The notes under the pieces are model-generated. The model made no database searches, was not told the origin of the DNA, and saw only the letters and a program-made list of their open reading frames with translations. A DNA stretch of 64,000 bases from CAXXOK01 sp964497495 (lineage in GTDB: Bacteria > Bacillota > Clostridia > Christensenellales > Aristaeellaceae): NCBI GenBank assembly GCA_964497495.1, contig CAZCCZ010000003.1, positions 1 to 64,000 on the forward strand, given 5' to 3'. Below, piece after piece: positions 40,808 to 50,335 of this stretch (positions within the stretch are counted from its first letter, which is position 1; each line of letters begins with the position of its first letter). The position numbers and the translations under genes are program-made.

Positions 40808-43240
40808 CTACTCGCTGCGCCGGACTGTGACCAGATGCGCCTTTTTCGGCCGCGGCAGGATTTCGTCGATCATCTGGGCCGGCCAGGCGCAGGTGGTTCC
40901 ATCGCCGTCGACCTGGGACAGCAGATAGTAGCATTTCCCTGTTCTGGCCATCAGGTCGTTGATTCTGCCCGGAGCGTCCAGCCGGACGACGACCTGACCG
41001 TTCCTGCGCGCGTAGGATACCTCGTGCTTACGGCCCTCCCCGACGCCCGTGAGGCATTGCGACGGATAACGGACCTCAATTCTGACTTCACCGTACGGTA
41101 CGGTGCCCTTATCCAGCCGCATACCGCCGCCCGGGCAAAGCTGGTACCCCTCCGAAGGGCAGAAGTATCGGCTTGAGTGCCCGTCGGTATCGGATATATG
41201 AACCGTTGCGGACTCATTGTCGGCTGTCAGGGGCCATATCCAGCGTACGATAAAGTCCCCGTCCGGGCATTGTATCAGGCTCACGCTACCGTCCGCTTTG
41301 TCCTGAGTTCCGGCGGGCTCGGCGTCCGGCTCCGTCGGGCTGTCGTCTGTACAAATTGGCCTGTACGCCCCATCCTCGCCTAGCGATCCGGACGGTTCGG
41401 GTTCAACGGTATCCGGCATGTCGAAGGCGGGCAACTGATTGCCGGCGTTACGGACGGTTGAAATTTCACAAACGGGATACAGGTCGAGCCGCGCGATGTT
41501 GTCCGTATCCGGGAACTTCCAGTTCGCTCCGAAAACATGGTCGCGCATTCGGATGCCGTCGTCCGCAAGATAAACCGTCTGCACCGTTCCCCGGACCGGC
41601 AAAGCCGAACGGAGCAGGCAGCGCGTATCGCCCAGATATTGGTTGATGAAATTGGAAAGTTGCCGGTCGTATCCAAGTTCCGTGTTGATCAGTACGTCGA
41701 CGTAGGTCCGGTTGAAAAACGGGTCGCGCTTGTTTAACCAGCCGTCGCATTTTATCAGGCAGTCGTTCGCGCAGTCGGCGGCCGTTTTGCCGGCATCGGG
41801 AAGAGAAACCGACAGCATTTCCATCATGGCGTCGAAGCCTCGGTTATCCGCCAGCGCTTTTTGAAGCCGCGCCAGATATTTCGGGTATTTACCCGCCATT
41901 TCCCCGTACCGGCTCGCTTGCGGCATGGCCGCCGCTATCGCTTCGCGCCTTTCGCCAAGGCGTCCAAGCGGTTCGTCCAGAACGACGAGACGATCCAGAA
42001 ACAACGCCGCGGCTTTCGCCGTGATCTCGTCAATGGCATAGCTGCCGAACGCCGCTTCGCAGATGTCGCAGTAGCGATCAATGCTCTTTGCCCGCAAACC
42101 GAATCGCTTTTCACCCAACCCATAGCGCCTCTGAGGCGATTCCGGCCCTTTCGCCCCCGGTTTTTGCAATCTCGTCAGGGCGTGCCGAACCGCTCCGGTG
42201 GGAGAGAGGAGACGCTTCAGCGCCTCGTGGCAGTACAGCGTTTCCATGTTTTTCCGGGCCGCGGCCAGTGCCTGGTCGATTTCCGTTTCGAGGTTTTTTT
42301 CGCACATTTGCCGGTTCAGCAGGAAGAATTCGCTGATCGATCGGTCGCAGGACTCGTAATCCCTTTTCTGGCGGAGGGCGGAGAGGGCGCGGTTGGTTTC
42401 GCACTCCCGGTTGTGAATGGGAAACAGAGCGCGGGCCAGACTCTGGAATAACGTCTTCATCCCGTCGGCACTCACGATGGGAAGAGGCTCGAACCCTGTA
42501 CCTCTGAACAATTCACGCCATAAAGTCAGGTCCTGCGGATAATTCATGTCGTCCCCGACCGCCCGGATCACTTCGGCCATCTCGTAATGGCGCAGACAGG
42601 CCAGCTCCAGATCCCCGTTGTTGAGTTCCGCGTAACCCACCGAGTACAGGTTCCCGGGAGCGAGCGCCAACGGGAGCCCGGTCGGCAACGTGGCGACGGT
42701 GGCGCACAGGGTTGCGTCAAGGAACGCTTCCGGTACGGTGGCGTTATTCTGGTAAAAATTCTCCAGACAGACGACCACCCAATTGCCGCCCTGTCGCTCA
42801 AGAAGGGTGCCCATCAGATGCTGCCAGCGCTTCGCTCGCCCCGTGCTTCCGTTCACCATCCAGACCAACTGTACGTTCAGCGTGGCGAAATCAAGCCGTT
42901 GTCGGATTCCCTGCACGGTCTCGAACAGCGAACCTGCGAGAGGCGGCACGGTATCGGGATCATCCTGATTCCAGCCGCGCATAGCCTCGTCGCCGATATC
43001 GAACGAGAGGTCGCCCATGACGATCTGCAGGTTAACCCGGCCGTCGGCCCCCATGTGCCCGAGCAGGTGCTCGGCAATTTCGTTCACATCCGGGCCCCCA
43101 TACGCGGCATCGGAAAAGCATAACGCCTGCATGGACGCAGCGTCCCAGGCCCGCTTCAGGTAACCGTATATCTTTTCTTTTTTCCGCACGGCGTGCAGAC
43201 CCCACAGGAGGACGGCGTTCGTATCCGGCAGGTGGATCAT
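40808..43240 (-). CDS. Uncharacterised 810-residue protein of the tubulin-like operon
   Basis: No family is recognised. Residues 1-230 alternate beta and alpha (TNAVLLWGLHAV, NLQIVMGDLSFDIGDE, VQLVWMVNGSTG, NWVVVCLENFY), which suggests a Rossmann-like domain. Residues 230-540 are mainly helical and rich in Arg and Glu. An acidic, Pro-rich linker (about 610-650, VEPEPSGSLGEDG to TEPDAEPAGTQDK) leads to a C-terminal beta-sandwich-like domain of about 160 residues (SLIQCPDGDFIVRWIWP, VRIEVRYPSQ, GQVVVRLDAPG). No signal peptide or transmembrane helix is seen. It lies between the tubulin-like gene (81 bp) and the GTPase gene (32 bp), so it is probably an adaptor or effector of that system. Confidence 0.75.
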   Translation of the reverse strand: MIHLPDTNAVLLWGLHAVRKKEKIYGYLKRAWDAASMQALCFSDAAYGGPDVNEIAEHLLGHMGADGRVNLQIVMGDLSFDIGDEAMRGWNQDDPDTVPPLAGSLFETVQGIRQRLDFATLNVQLVWMVNGSTGRAKRWQHLMGTLLERQGGNWVVVCLENFYQNNATVPEAFLDATLCATVATLPTGLPLALAPGNLYSVGYAELNNGDLELACLRHYEMAEVIRAVGDDMNYPQDLTLWRELFRGTGFEPLPIVSADGMKTLFQSLARALFPIHNRECETNRALSALRQKRDYESCDRSISEFFLLNRQMCEKNLETEIDQALAAARKNMETLYCHEALKRLLSPTGAVRHALTRLQKPGAKGPESPQRRYGLGEKRFGLRAKSIDRYCDICEAAFGSYAIDEITAKAAALFLDRLVVLDEPLGRLGERREAIAAAMPQASRYGEMAGKYPKYLARLQKALADNRGFDAMMEMLSVSLPDAGKTAADCANDCLIKCDGWLNKRDPFFNRTYVDVLINTELGYDRQLSNFINQYLGDTRCLLRSALPVRGTVQTVYLADDGIRMRDHVFGANWKFPDTDNIARLDLYPVCEISTVRNAGNQLPAFDMPDTVEPEPSGSLGEDGAYRPICTDDSPTEPDAEPAGTQDKADGSVSLIQCPDGDFIVRWIWPLTADNESATVHISDTDGHSSRYFCPSEGYQLCPGGGMRLDKGTVPYGEVRIEVRYPSQCLTGVGEGRKHEVSYARRNGQVVVRLDAPGRINDLMARTGKCYYLLSQVDGDGTTCAWPAQMIDEILPRPKKAHLVTVRRSE

Positions 43241-43321
43241 ACGGCATGCTCCTTTATTATCTTCGGCAGAGGAAGCGCCCGGACGGACGTCGGGGCCGCC
43301 CGCCCGGCAAACCCCGCGGGA

Positions 43322-46300
43322 TCAGGAGTGCTGGGACAACGCGATGTTGCAACTGCTGATGAACGTGTTGACCGTGGCGAGCATGCCGTTAAGCAGTTCC
43401 AGATATTTCGTTCTCATTTCGGCCTCCAGCCCGGCGGGCGGGCTGTAATTCAGCACGTTGATCTCGCCGTCCTTTCCGTCGAACTGGAGCTTCAGGCGGG
43501 CGGCGTCCGCAAGCCAGTTTCTGAACTCGTCCCCGGTACGCTTCATGATAGACTTGCGATCCATCAGCGTGGCCAGCCGGCTGTTCAAGAAGTCCACGGT
43601 CGGTTTCGCCTGATCCGCCCTGGTCATTCTGTAGAGGACCTTTACGGCGCGAATCAGAGGCAACGATTCCGGAACGGTCGCATCCGTCTCGATGCCGAGT
43701 TCACGGGCCTGCTCCATCAGCAGGCTGTCCTCCCCCGCGTAATCAACGTACGAATAATCGCCGAAGGCGGGTTTGAGAATGCCGTAGCAGAGCATATTGG
43801 CGAATACGGGGGAGAAAGCGGTTACCTGCTCCCACTCCAAGATGAGGTTCGCCGTTTGTTCCACCGTCAGACGGGTCTCCCGGATCGCCCGGGACAGGCA
43901 CTGGAAACCTTGCGTCTGCTCCGCGAGACTATACGTCGCGTACGGGTCGAGCGTCAGTTTATAAACGACCTGATCAAAAGCGAGAATGTGGTGGTTCTTC
44001 ATCGCCGTCTCCCGCAGGGAAGGATCGGCCTGTATCCTAGCATCCCAGGGGTCGATCGGCTGCTTCATCATCGACGGATGCTGGGGCTGGAAAGACGGGG
44101 ATTCGTCGCCGGACGAACGCGGCCGGCTGCTGGCGTTCCGCTCGACGCGCAACAACTCCTCCAGCCGGGCCTGCGGGGACAGCTTCGTTTGGCCCAGAAC
44201 GTCACTGCAGATTTTGATGATCTCGGCGGAGGGCTCCAGCATCGTTTGGGAATCCCCGTTGAAGAAGAAGCGCACGTTGTAGGCGATCCTGTCCCGAACG
44301 GTATCGTCGTAGGACAGAGAGCCCGCTTCCAAGGCCGCCTCGGCGGTTTTTCGGACGTCTTCGTACGCCTTCTGCGCAAACGCGCCCGGGACAAGGCTGA
44401 AAATGTAGTACGGCATGGGGGACGGCAAATGCGCCCAGTTGTTGCGCACGGAACCGGAATACACGTCCTCCGGCGTCTGCACCAGATGAATGCCCTTGTC
44501 CCCGGCGTTGTTGCGGCAATACTCCTCGTAGGCGCTCTCCAGCGCGGGCATCAGCGAATAGGTGTACAGGGGCACGCCGTCCCAGGAGATTAAACAATAA
44601 ATCTGATCCGTGATCGTGCTCATTTTCGGATTGGTCATGGAGATGCCTGCCGTCGGTATCTGCTCCACGAAGGAACGGGCGTATTCGGGCGCGTCGCTGG
44701 GGATGGAGACGAAAGCGTACTTGATCGCGTTGGACAGCGTGGCGACGTCCGACTGGTACAGCGGCTGGGCGTTGAGGATCAGCTGCCGGCAGATGGCGTC
44801 GATGTGTTTCTTTCGGGCTTCGGCGTCCTGATACACCTGCTGGGTTACCGTGTCGGCGGATTTTCCGAGGAGCGTTCCGAAGGTTTCCTCCAACTGCCTC
44901 TCGATGACGCCGCTCAGTTCTTTTTCGGCGGTCTGCGTGTTCAGCGGCCACTTGATTCCGACGCCGTTCTCCATGTTCGTGCGTTCGAATTCCAGCGAAC
45001 GCTCGCAAATCGCCTTCAGTACCGCGTTCGTCACCTGATCGTCCGTGTTGGCCGCGACGAACGCATCCGCCACGTTGCTTTGAATGGCGCTGAAATCCAC
45101 CATTTCCTCCCCGTTCATGGCGGGGGTGGAGATGACTTCGTCACAGGAAACCTTAAGCTTTTTCAGCGCGTCGCAGATGGGCCTGAGGCTTGAAACGGCG
45201 TAGTCCTCGATCATCCGGATCATCCGCTCCAGCCGGGCCGCGTAACTGCCGCAGAAAGCTTCTTTGCGCATGTCGCAGTAATAGGCCTTCAGCTGCTGAA
45301 GATAGGCTTCCTCGATCGTCTCCACCTTGAACAGCCGCAGCAGCGGGGCGATGAGGTTGTTGAACAGGCCGGGGTTCTGGAAAGCCCTGTAAACGTTGTT
45401 GCAGTTGCCGTTTCCCCTGGCGGCCGAAACGTGCGCCCTGTTTTCTTCCGCTTGCCAGGCTACCAGCGTCTTGCGCATTTCCTGGAGCATACCCTGCTTT
45501 TCGTCCGTGATGTAGCGGTACAGGCAGAACGGCCCCTCGTCCTTATGCGTGATGATCTCCTGCGCGAACGAAGAGAAGCGCGCCCAGGCTTTGCTCAGAT
45601 ACTGGTCGGCGCTGTTCTCCACCCCCGGCTTCACGACTCTTCGCATCCATTGATCCACGACCGCCGCGTCGTGCAGAGGGCTGGCCAGGTTGCGGATCAT
45701 TTGCATATCCGCCTGCGACGCGGGGTCGGAAGAGACTCCCCGGGGAAGCGCCGCGCATTGGTTGATCTCGGTCCTTCCCAGCAGGTCGATGTCGCCAGTG
45801 ATCTCCTTAGCGCGGTCCGTAAGCCTGTCTTCCCGTATCAGCTTCAGGGCGAGAACGTCCTGCCCGAACTCGTTTTGGTACGGAATGACGTTTTCCAGCA
45901 CCAGCTTGCCTTCGTAGTTCAGCATCCTCTTTTTCGGCACGAAGGAGCTGAAGGCGCCGATGATGCGGTAGAAGTGTCCCATCGGCTTCACGTGATGCTG
46001 GTTCTGTTTGGCGGTGCTGATGTTGTTCTCGTGCTCGATGAATTTATAGGGCGTATCCTTGTCCGTCGGCTCGTAGGAAAGGTAATGCAACAGGTTTTCC
46101 GCCAGCGTGTCCATCACGACGCGCGTGGGATTGTCATACCGGTTGCCGCCTACGTCCGTGCCGGACAGGAGCGCGCATTGGTCGAAGGGAGCCATGTCCC
46201 ACGGAACCTTTACTCCGTTGGGGAACGTCGCCGTATAGGGCGTTTTATGCTCGTCCACGTTCATCCAGAAGTCCAGTTCCTTGAGCGCCGCGAACGAGTT

Positions 46301-46987
46301 GGATTTCCATACGGTCTGCAGGGTCACGTCGTTGCTGGCGCTCAGGTTGACGTCCGGCATGACGATATAGCTGGTGATATGGATCAGGGTGCCGGTGAAA
46401 CCCGGCGAGCGGGAGAGATAGCGAAGGATCTGCGCGATATCCAGGAAGATGCCGGAACCCGTACCCCCGCAAATACCGGTGATGATGACGACTTCGATGC
46501 GGGTGTTCTCGTCGCCTACCTCGCCGCGGTTTGCCTGGCTGATGCTTAACAGCTTCTGGCGAATGGAGGTTTCCACCCTCGGGTAATTCCTGAAAAGCAT
46601 CAGGCGGCTTGCCTGGCGGCGCATGCAGGCGCCGTTACCGTCGGAAACCGCGTTCATCCGCTCGTGCAGCCACTCGCGCTCGTACGCTTCCAGGTTGGCG
46701 TTGCGGCGCTGCGGGTCCAGAATCGCCGCCAGCCCCGGCACCGTGATGTTGAAAAAGTCGGACGGTTTAAACTGCTCCCCGGTTACGTTGCTGCTGTCGA
46801 TCACCAGGTATTCCGTGCGAATGGGACGGTCGCTGAAACGGCCGTCGTCATCCTGAGGCAGCTCGTAGCGTTTCCTGAAAAGTTCGCGGACCGCCCTCAC
46901 CCCGGCGGCTCCCGTGCCGCCAAGCCCGATGACGAGCAGCGGCGTATCCAACTTTTTAACGCGTTGGTATTCCATTTCAAGACTCAT
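43322..46987 (-). CDS. Tubulin/FtsZ-like GTPase (Tubulin_2-type), large
   Basis: This 1221-residue protein has an N-terminal tubulin-fold GTPase domain: the first glycine loop IGLGGTGAAGVRAV (residues 20-33), ITGICGGTGSGIFLDIAQIL (169-188), which is the tubulin signature GGTGSG, and DENTRIEVV just before it. The adjacent ASRLMLFRNYPRVETSIRQ and YIVMPDV follow the same family. The remaining 900 or so residues are mostly helical with no known domain. Family proteins are uncharacterised members of the FtsZ-tubulin superfamily, proposed to assemble with a vWA protein and a separate GTPase in a membrane-remodelling machine. It is the second gene of the operon, 30 bp after the vWA gene. Confidence 0.85.
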   Translation of the reverse strand: MSLEMEYQRVKKLDTPLLVIGLGGTGAAGVRAVRELFRKRYELPQDDDGRFSDRPIRTEYLVIDSSNVTGEQFKPSDFFNITVPGLAAILDPQRRNANLEAYEREWLHERMNAVSDGNGACMRRQASRLMLFRNYPRVETSIRQKLLSISQANRGEVGDENTRIEVVIITGICGGTGSGIFLDIAQILRYLSRSPGFTGTLIHITSYIVMPDVNLSASNDVTLQTVWKSNSFAALKELDFWMNVDEHKTPYTATFPNGVKVPWDMAPFDQCALLSGTDVGGNRYDNPTRVVMDTLAENLLHYLSYEPTDKDTPYKFIEHENNISTAKQNQHHVKPMGHFYRIIGAFSSFVPKKRMLNYEGKLVLENVIPYQNEFGQDVLALKLIREDRLTDRAKEITGDIDLLGRTEINQCAALPRGVSSDPASQADMQMIRNLASPLHDAAVVDQWMRRVVKPGVENSADQYLSKAWARFSSFAQEIITHKDEGPFCLYRYITDEKQGMLQEMRKTLVAWQAEENRAHVSAARGNGNCNNVYRAFQNPGLFNNLIAPLLRLFKVETIEEAYLQQLKAYYCDMRKEAFCGSYAARLERMIRMIEDYAVSSLRPICDALKKLKVSCDEVISTPAMNGEEMVDFSAIQSNVADAFVAANTDDQVTNAVLKAICERSLEFERTNMENGVGIKWPLNTQTAEKELSGVIERQLEETFGTLLGKSADTVTQQVYQDAEARKKHIDAICRQLILNAQPLYQSDVATLSNAIKYAFVSIPSDAPEYARSFVEQIPTAGISMTNPKMSTITDQIYCLISWDGVPLYTYSLMPALESAYEEYCRNNAGDKGIHLVQTPEDVYSGSVRNNWAHLPSPMPYYIFSLVPGAFAQKAYEDVRKTAEAALEAGSLSYDDTVRDRIAYNVRFFFNGDSQTMLEPSAEIIKICSDVLGQTKLSPQARLEELLRVERNASSRPRSSGDESPSFQPQHPSMMKQPIDPWDARIQADPSLRETAMKNHHILAFDQVVYKLTLDPYATYSLAEQTQGFQCLSRAIRETRLTVEQTANLILEWEQVTAFSPVFANMLCYGILKPAFGDYSYVDYAGEDSLLMEQARELGIETDATVPESLPLIRAVKVLYRMTRADQAKPTVDFLNSRLATLMDRKSIMKRTGDEFRNWLADAARLKLQFDGKDGEINVLNYSPPAGLEAEMRTKYLELLNGMLATVNTFISSCNIALSQHS

Positions 46988-47017
46988 GCTCTTCCCCTCC
47001 TGTGATGATATAGCTGT

Positions 47018-50000
47018 TTAGAATTCCGTACCTTCCGGGCTCCGATAAACGGGGTCCTGATCGTCGCCTGACATCCCGTTGTGACAAACCAGCGTCAGCC
47101 GCAGGGGAGTGCCCTGGTCGCCGACCCGCAGCGTCAGGCTGGCATCCACAGCCCATGGATATTTCTTCCCGTTGTAATGAATCGGCTTGCCGTCCAGGGT
47201 AAGCGCAATGCCGAACAGATGGTCAACCTTCTTCTTATCCACGTAAACTTTAATGGAACCTTTTCCCCGCGGCGCAATGAACACGGCCTCCAATGTTTCG
47301 TTGGTCACATTACACGTTGTCGCGTCCGCTGGGTCTACGTAACTCAAGAGGGGATATGGTTTTTTACTCATTGGGAGAGGTTTTTCGTTCGGGCTTCCGT
47401 TGATAAAACCGTCGCATTGGGACTGAATCTCCATCCCTCTCGCATACCTGGGTTTGCAAAGCCATATCAGGCCCTTCGCTAAAAAGAGGCCCGCAATAGC
47501 GCCCAGAGCGATATAGACGAGGAGCCGAAGACCTCGGACGGTATCGTTTGCGATTATCAGGCGCATCGTGTACGGCTCGCTTATCGCGTTCTCATCGTCA
47601 ATAGCCTGAAAGACGAGCGTATACGCGGTGGAAGGCCAGACGGACCGGCTTCGGAAAGTGCTTTTATCCATCGCGACCGGTGAAAGCGTTACTGCGCCGT
47701 TTACCGATTCCAGAAGAATCGCGGAGGCGGCATCCCCCTCCAACTGGCAGGTGACGATATAGTTGAGGCTCTGCGCGTCGTCGTCCGGGTCGACGAAGAG
47801 GTCGGCCAGGTTGGCGGTCAGCTGTTCCGTCGGCTCTCCCCGCTCGAGGCCGAGCCAACGCAGGAGGAAGAACGGAGAAACGTATACGTTCATGTCCGCA
47901 TCGGGTTCTTCCGGCGCCCGGCTCGCCGCAAACGGGACCGCGCCCGGTTTCTTTTCCGGGGCGACGTTCGTTACGGTGACGTCGGGAAGCGTGAAGGTCT
48001 CGGACTCGTCACCGTAGTCGCAAGTACCCATGGCGAACGTATAAACACCCTCGTAATCCGTAAGGGGAAGCGTCGCCACAAGCGCGGTACGGCCTTCGTC
48101 GTCCGCGCCTTTTTCAAAAACCAGCGTGGGTTTCTCAATGTCGTTGAAGCGGTAGTTCAACTCCGCCGAAGCGTTGCCGTAAACGGAATCGGGGGCGTTG
48201 GCGTCCGTGCCGTCCGTCCTCTGCCACTGCAGGAGCATTCGGCAGCCGGCTCCCTTAACCGCCCTGTCCGGGGTGGAAACCACCAGTTTATAATCGTTTA
48301 CGAACGCGTTCCGCAAGGAGTGGACGGTCACGGGGATCGTGCGTTCCGCCGTGGTTTCGTCGTTATCCTGGCAGATCACCCGGATCTCGGTGGACTTGTC
48401 CGTTTCGCCGTCCGAAAACATCCCGTTCCTGGTGGATACGGAAAGCAGGCTTCCGTTCAGTTTGACGCCGATGAGCGAGGAATCGAAATCGCTTGCGAAA
48501 CGATAGGACAACGTATCGCAGGAACCGTCGTCGTCGACGAACAGGTTGCTTACGTCGATCGCAGGCGCCGATACCGCCGGATGGCTGCTTTCCAGAGGAT
48601 CGTCCACATCTATTTTGATTTCGGCGCCGTTGTTGCTGCCCCGCGGCGCCTGGTTCTTCACCTGAAACTGCTTTTCGGTGTCGCGTACAAGCCCGTTGCC
48701 CTCCGTGTGCACTTTAACCGTATAAACGCCTTCGTGACGGATGCCGATCTCCTTCAGGGAGAGCGTTTTGGTAAACTTTTGCCCGACGACCGTATCCATA
48801 TCGCCACTGCCGTACTCGCGGCTCCCGGATTGAATGCTGTAGGATGCCCGGATCGTTTCCGGGTGTTTCTCGTCGGCCGTCCGATACAGGTCCGAGTCGG
48901 CGGCGGGAACGCCGTCCTGCGTGAAGTAAGCTTCGAAGGAGATCTCGTCGTCCTTGTTTACGACTTCGCGCGTAACATCCGCCTTTAAATCTACCGCGTA
49001 ACTGAAGACGACGTTGATGGTCGAATCAGCTGCCTGGGTTTCCTGCTCGTCTCTGGTAAAGTTCAGCGTCCAGAGGCCCGTTTTCTCCGGTTTGACGATC
49101 TTGTATAGGACGAAGTAATTGGTATCGCTGCGGATGACCGAAACCCCGTCCGGACTGACCTCGTTACCGTCCGGGTCCCTCAGGGTGATGACCGCGATGT
49201 TGCCGGTCTTTTGCATACCGTTGGTTCCCAGCATTATGTTCGCTTCTGTGACGGAACGGTTGGGAATGTTCAGATCTACCCGGTAGCCGCCGTCCGCGGT
49301 TTCCTCCGTGGTCGTGCTCAGCGTGATCACGTCGCTGCCTATTTCCTTGGCGAAAAGGGCGTTGAAAGTCGTGGGAAGATCCCCGGCCGAATGTATGTTA
49401 CGAAAGCAACCGCCCGTATCTTTCGCGATACGCGCCAGGTCGCTGGTATCATAATTTGTTGTTCCGGTCAGCGCGATGGTATGGATCACGATACCCGCGT
49501 CGCGCGCGCGCGCAGTGGCGTCCTCCATCTGTTGCTTGGACTCGGCTTCCAGCTTAGCGTTGGGCAACGAACTGTTCGCATTTCGGATGTCTATGTCCCC
49601 GTCGGTGAGCAGAAGGATCACCGGGCGGTTTCCAACGTTGGCAGAACCGGGACCGGTCAGCAGATCCACGGCCTTCTCCAGCGCCGCGCCGATATTGGTA
49701 TTGCGCGCCGTATCCTTGTTGATGCCGAGAAGGTGCCGGATCATCGAGCTACGGTTGTCGTTGTTTCCCGTCATGGATATATCCATGAGCTTGCAATAGT
49801 AGGAATCGTTGCTCAGCACGTTGTCGTTGAAGGGCACGATGGCGGCGCGCGAACTTCTCGTATCGCAAAGGCTCAGCATGATGCCCGCCGCCTCCAGACG
49901 GTAGCCGTATCTGTCGTTGCTTTTTTGTACGTCCTTTTCATCGTACATAGACTTGCTTTGATCCAGCACGATGACGACGTCCAGGGCCAGCGCGCTTCGG

Positions 50001-50092
50001 TTACCTTCCGCCGCCCGCGCGACGCAGACGGGGACGAACGGCGTGACGAGAAGAGCGACGATCAATACGACCATGCGGAAAAACGTTTTCAT
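47018..50092 (-). CDS. vWA-domain membrane protein with intact metal site
   Basis: This 1024-residue protein has a signal peptide to about residue 28, then a von Willebrand A domain with a complete MIDAS: DQSKS at 44-48, Thr132 in NTNIGAAL, and Asp164/Asp166 in LLTDGDID. Residues 250-850 are beta-rich Ig/cadherin-like modules (VTVTN, DVTREVVNKDDEISFEAYFTQDG, EGVYTFAMG). One transmembrane helix (about residues 885-905, LLVYIALGAIAGLFLAKGLIW) leads to a cytoplasmic domain of about 115 residues with beta-strand periodicity. The vWA face would bind an extracellular ligand or partner through the metal. It is the first gene of the operon, preceded by a strong minus-strand promoter and a leader of about 208 nt. 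Confidence 0.85.
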   Translation of the reverse strand: MKTFFRMVVLIVALLVTPFVPVCVARAAEGNRSALALDVVIVLDQSKSMYDEKDVQKSNDRYGYRLEAAGIMLSLCDTRSSRAAIVPFNDNVLSNDSYYCKLMDISMTGNNDNRSSMIRHLLGINKDTARNTNIGAALEKAVDLLTGPGSANVGNRPVILLLTDGDIDIRNANSSLPNAKLEAESKQQMEDATARARDAGIVIHTIALTGTTNYDTSDLARIAKDTGGCFRNIHSAGDLPTTFNALFAKEIGSDVITLSTTTEETADGGYRVDLNIPNRSVTEANIMLGTNGMQKTGNIAVITLRDPDGNEVSPDGVSVIRSDTNYFVLYKIVKPEKTGLWTLNFTRDEQETQAADSTINVVFSYAVDLKADVTREVVNKDDEISFEAYFTQDGVPAADSDLYRTADEKHPETIRASYSIQSGSREYGSGDMDTVVGQKFTKTLSLKEIGIRHEGVYTVKVHTEGNGLVRDTEKQFQVKNQAPRGSNNGAEIKIDVDDPLESSHPAVSAPAIDVSNLFVDDDGSCDTLSYRFASDFDSSLIGVKLNGSLLSVSTRNGMFSDGETDKSTEIRVICQDNDETTAERTIPVTVHSLRNAFVNDYKLVVSTPDRAVKGAGCRMLLQWQRTDGTDANAPDSVYGNASAELNYRFNDIEKPTLVFEKGADDEGRTALVATLPLTDYEGVYTFAMGTCDYGDESETFTLPDVTVTNVAPEKKPGAVPFAASRAPEEPDADMNVYVSPFFLLRWLGLERGEPTEQLTANLADLFVDPDDDAQSLNYIVTCQLEGDAASAILLESVNGAVTLSPVAMDKSTFRSRSVWPSTAYTLVFQAIDDENAISEPYTMRLIIANDTVRGLRLLVYIALGAIAGLFLAKGLIWLCKPRYARGMEIQSQCDGFINGSPNEKPLPMSKKPYPLLSYVDPADATTCNVTNETLEAVFIAPRGKGSIKVYVDKKKVDHLFGIALTLDGKPIHYNGKKYPWAVDASLTLRVGDQGTPLRLTLVCHNGMSGDDQDPVYRSPEGTEF

Positions 50093-50306
50093 TGCAATAT
50101 GCTCCTTACTCCGATCATTCGATAAAGCGGTGTTTAATTAAGCGCGTTCCGGTCCCGGCGCGGATACGTCGGACGATCGACCTATTCCTTTCGTTTCCTT
50201 TCATTAAGCTTTGAATTATTCGCTGGGATGCTTTTGACTTGCGTTGCCGTTCTCTATGGGCTGCGGGACATTAACAAATATTACTATATTACGCTATACG
50301 AGCATT

Positions 50307-50335
50307 ATTTTACATCTATAGAATTATTATGTCAA
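50307..50335 (-). promoter_or_regulatory. Strong promoter of the vWA/tubulin-like operon
   Basis: On the minus strand: TTGACA (50335-50330), a 17-bp spacer, TAAAAT (50312-50307). The surrounding 100 bp are AT-rich, unlike most of the window. The implied leader is about 200 nt. Confidence 0.75.

Noticed and set aside
43193..44593. 466-codon plus-strand frame
   Set aside because: It is antisense to the tubulin-like gene, which has clear motifs; no ribosome site.
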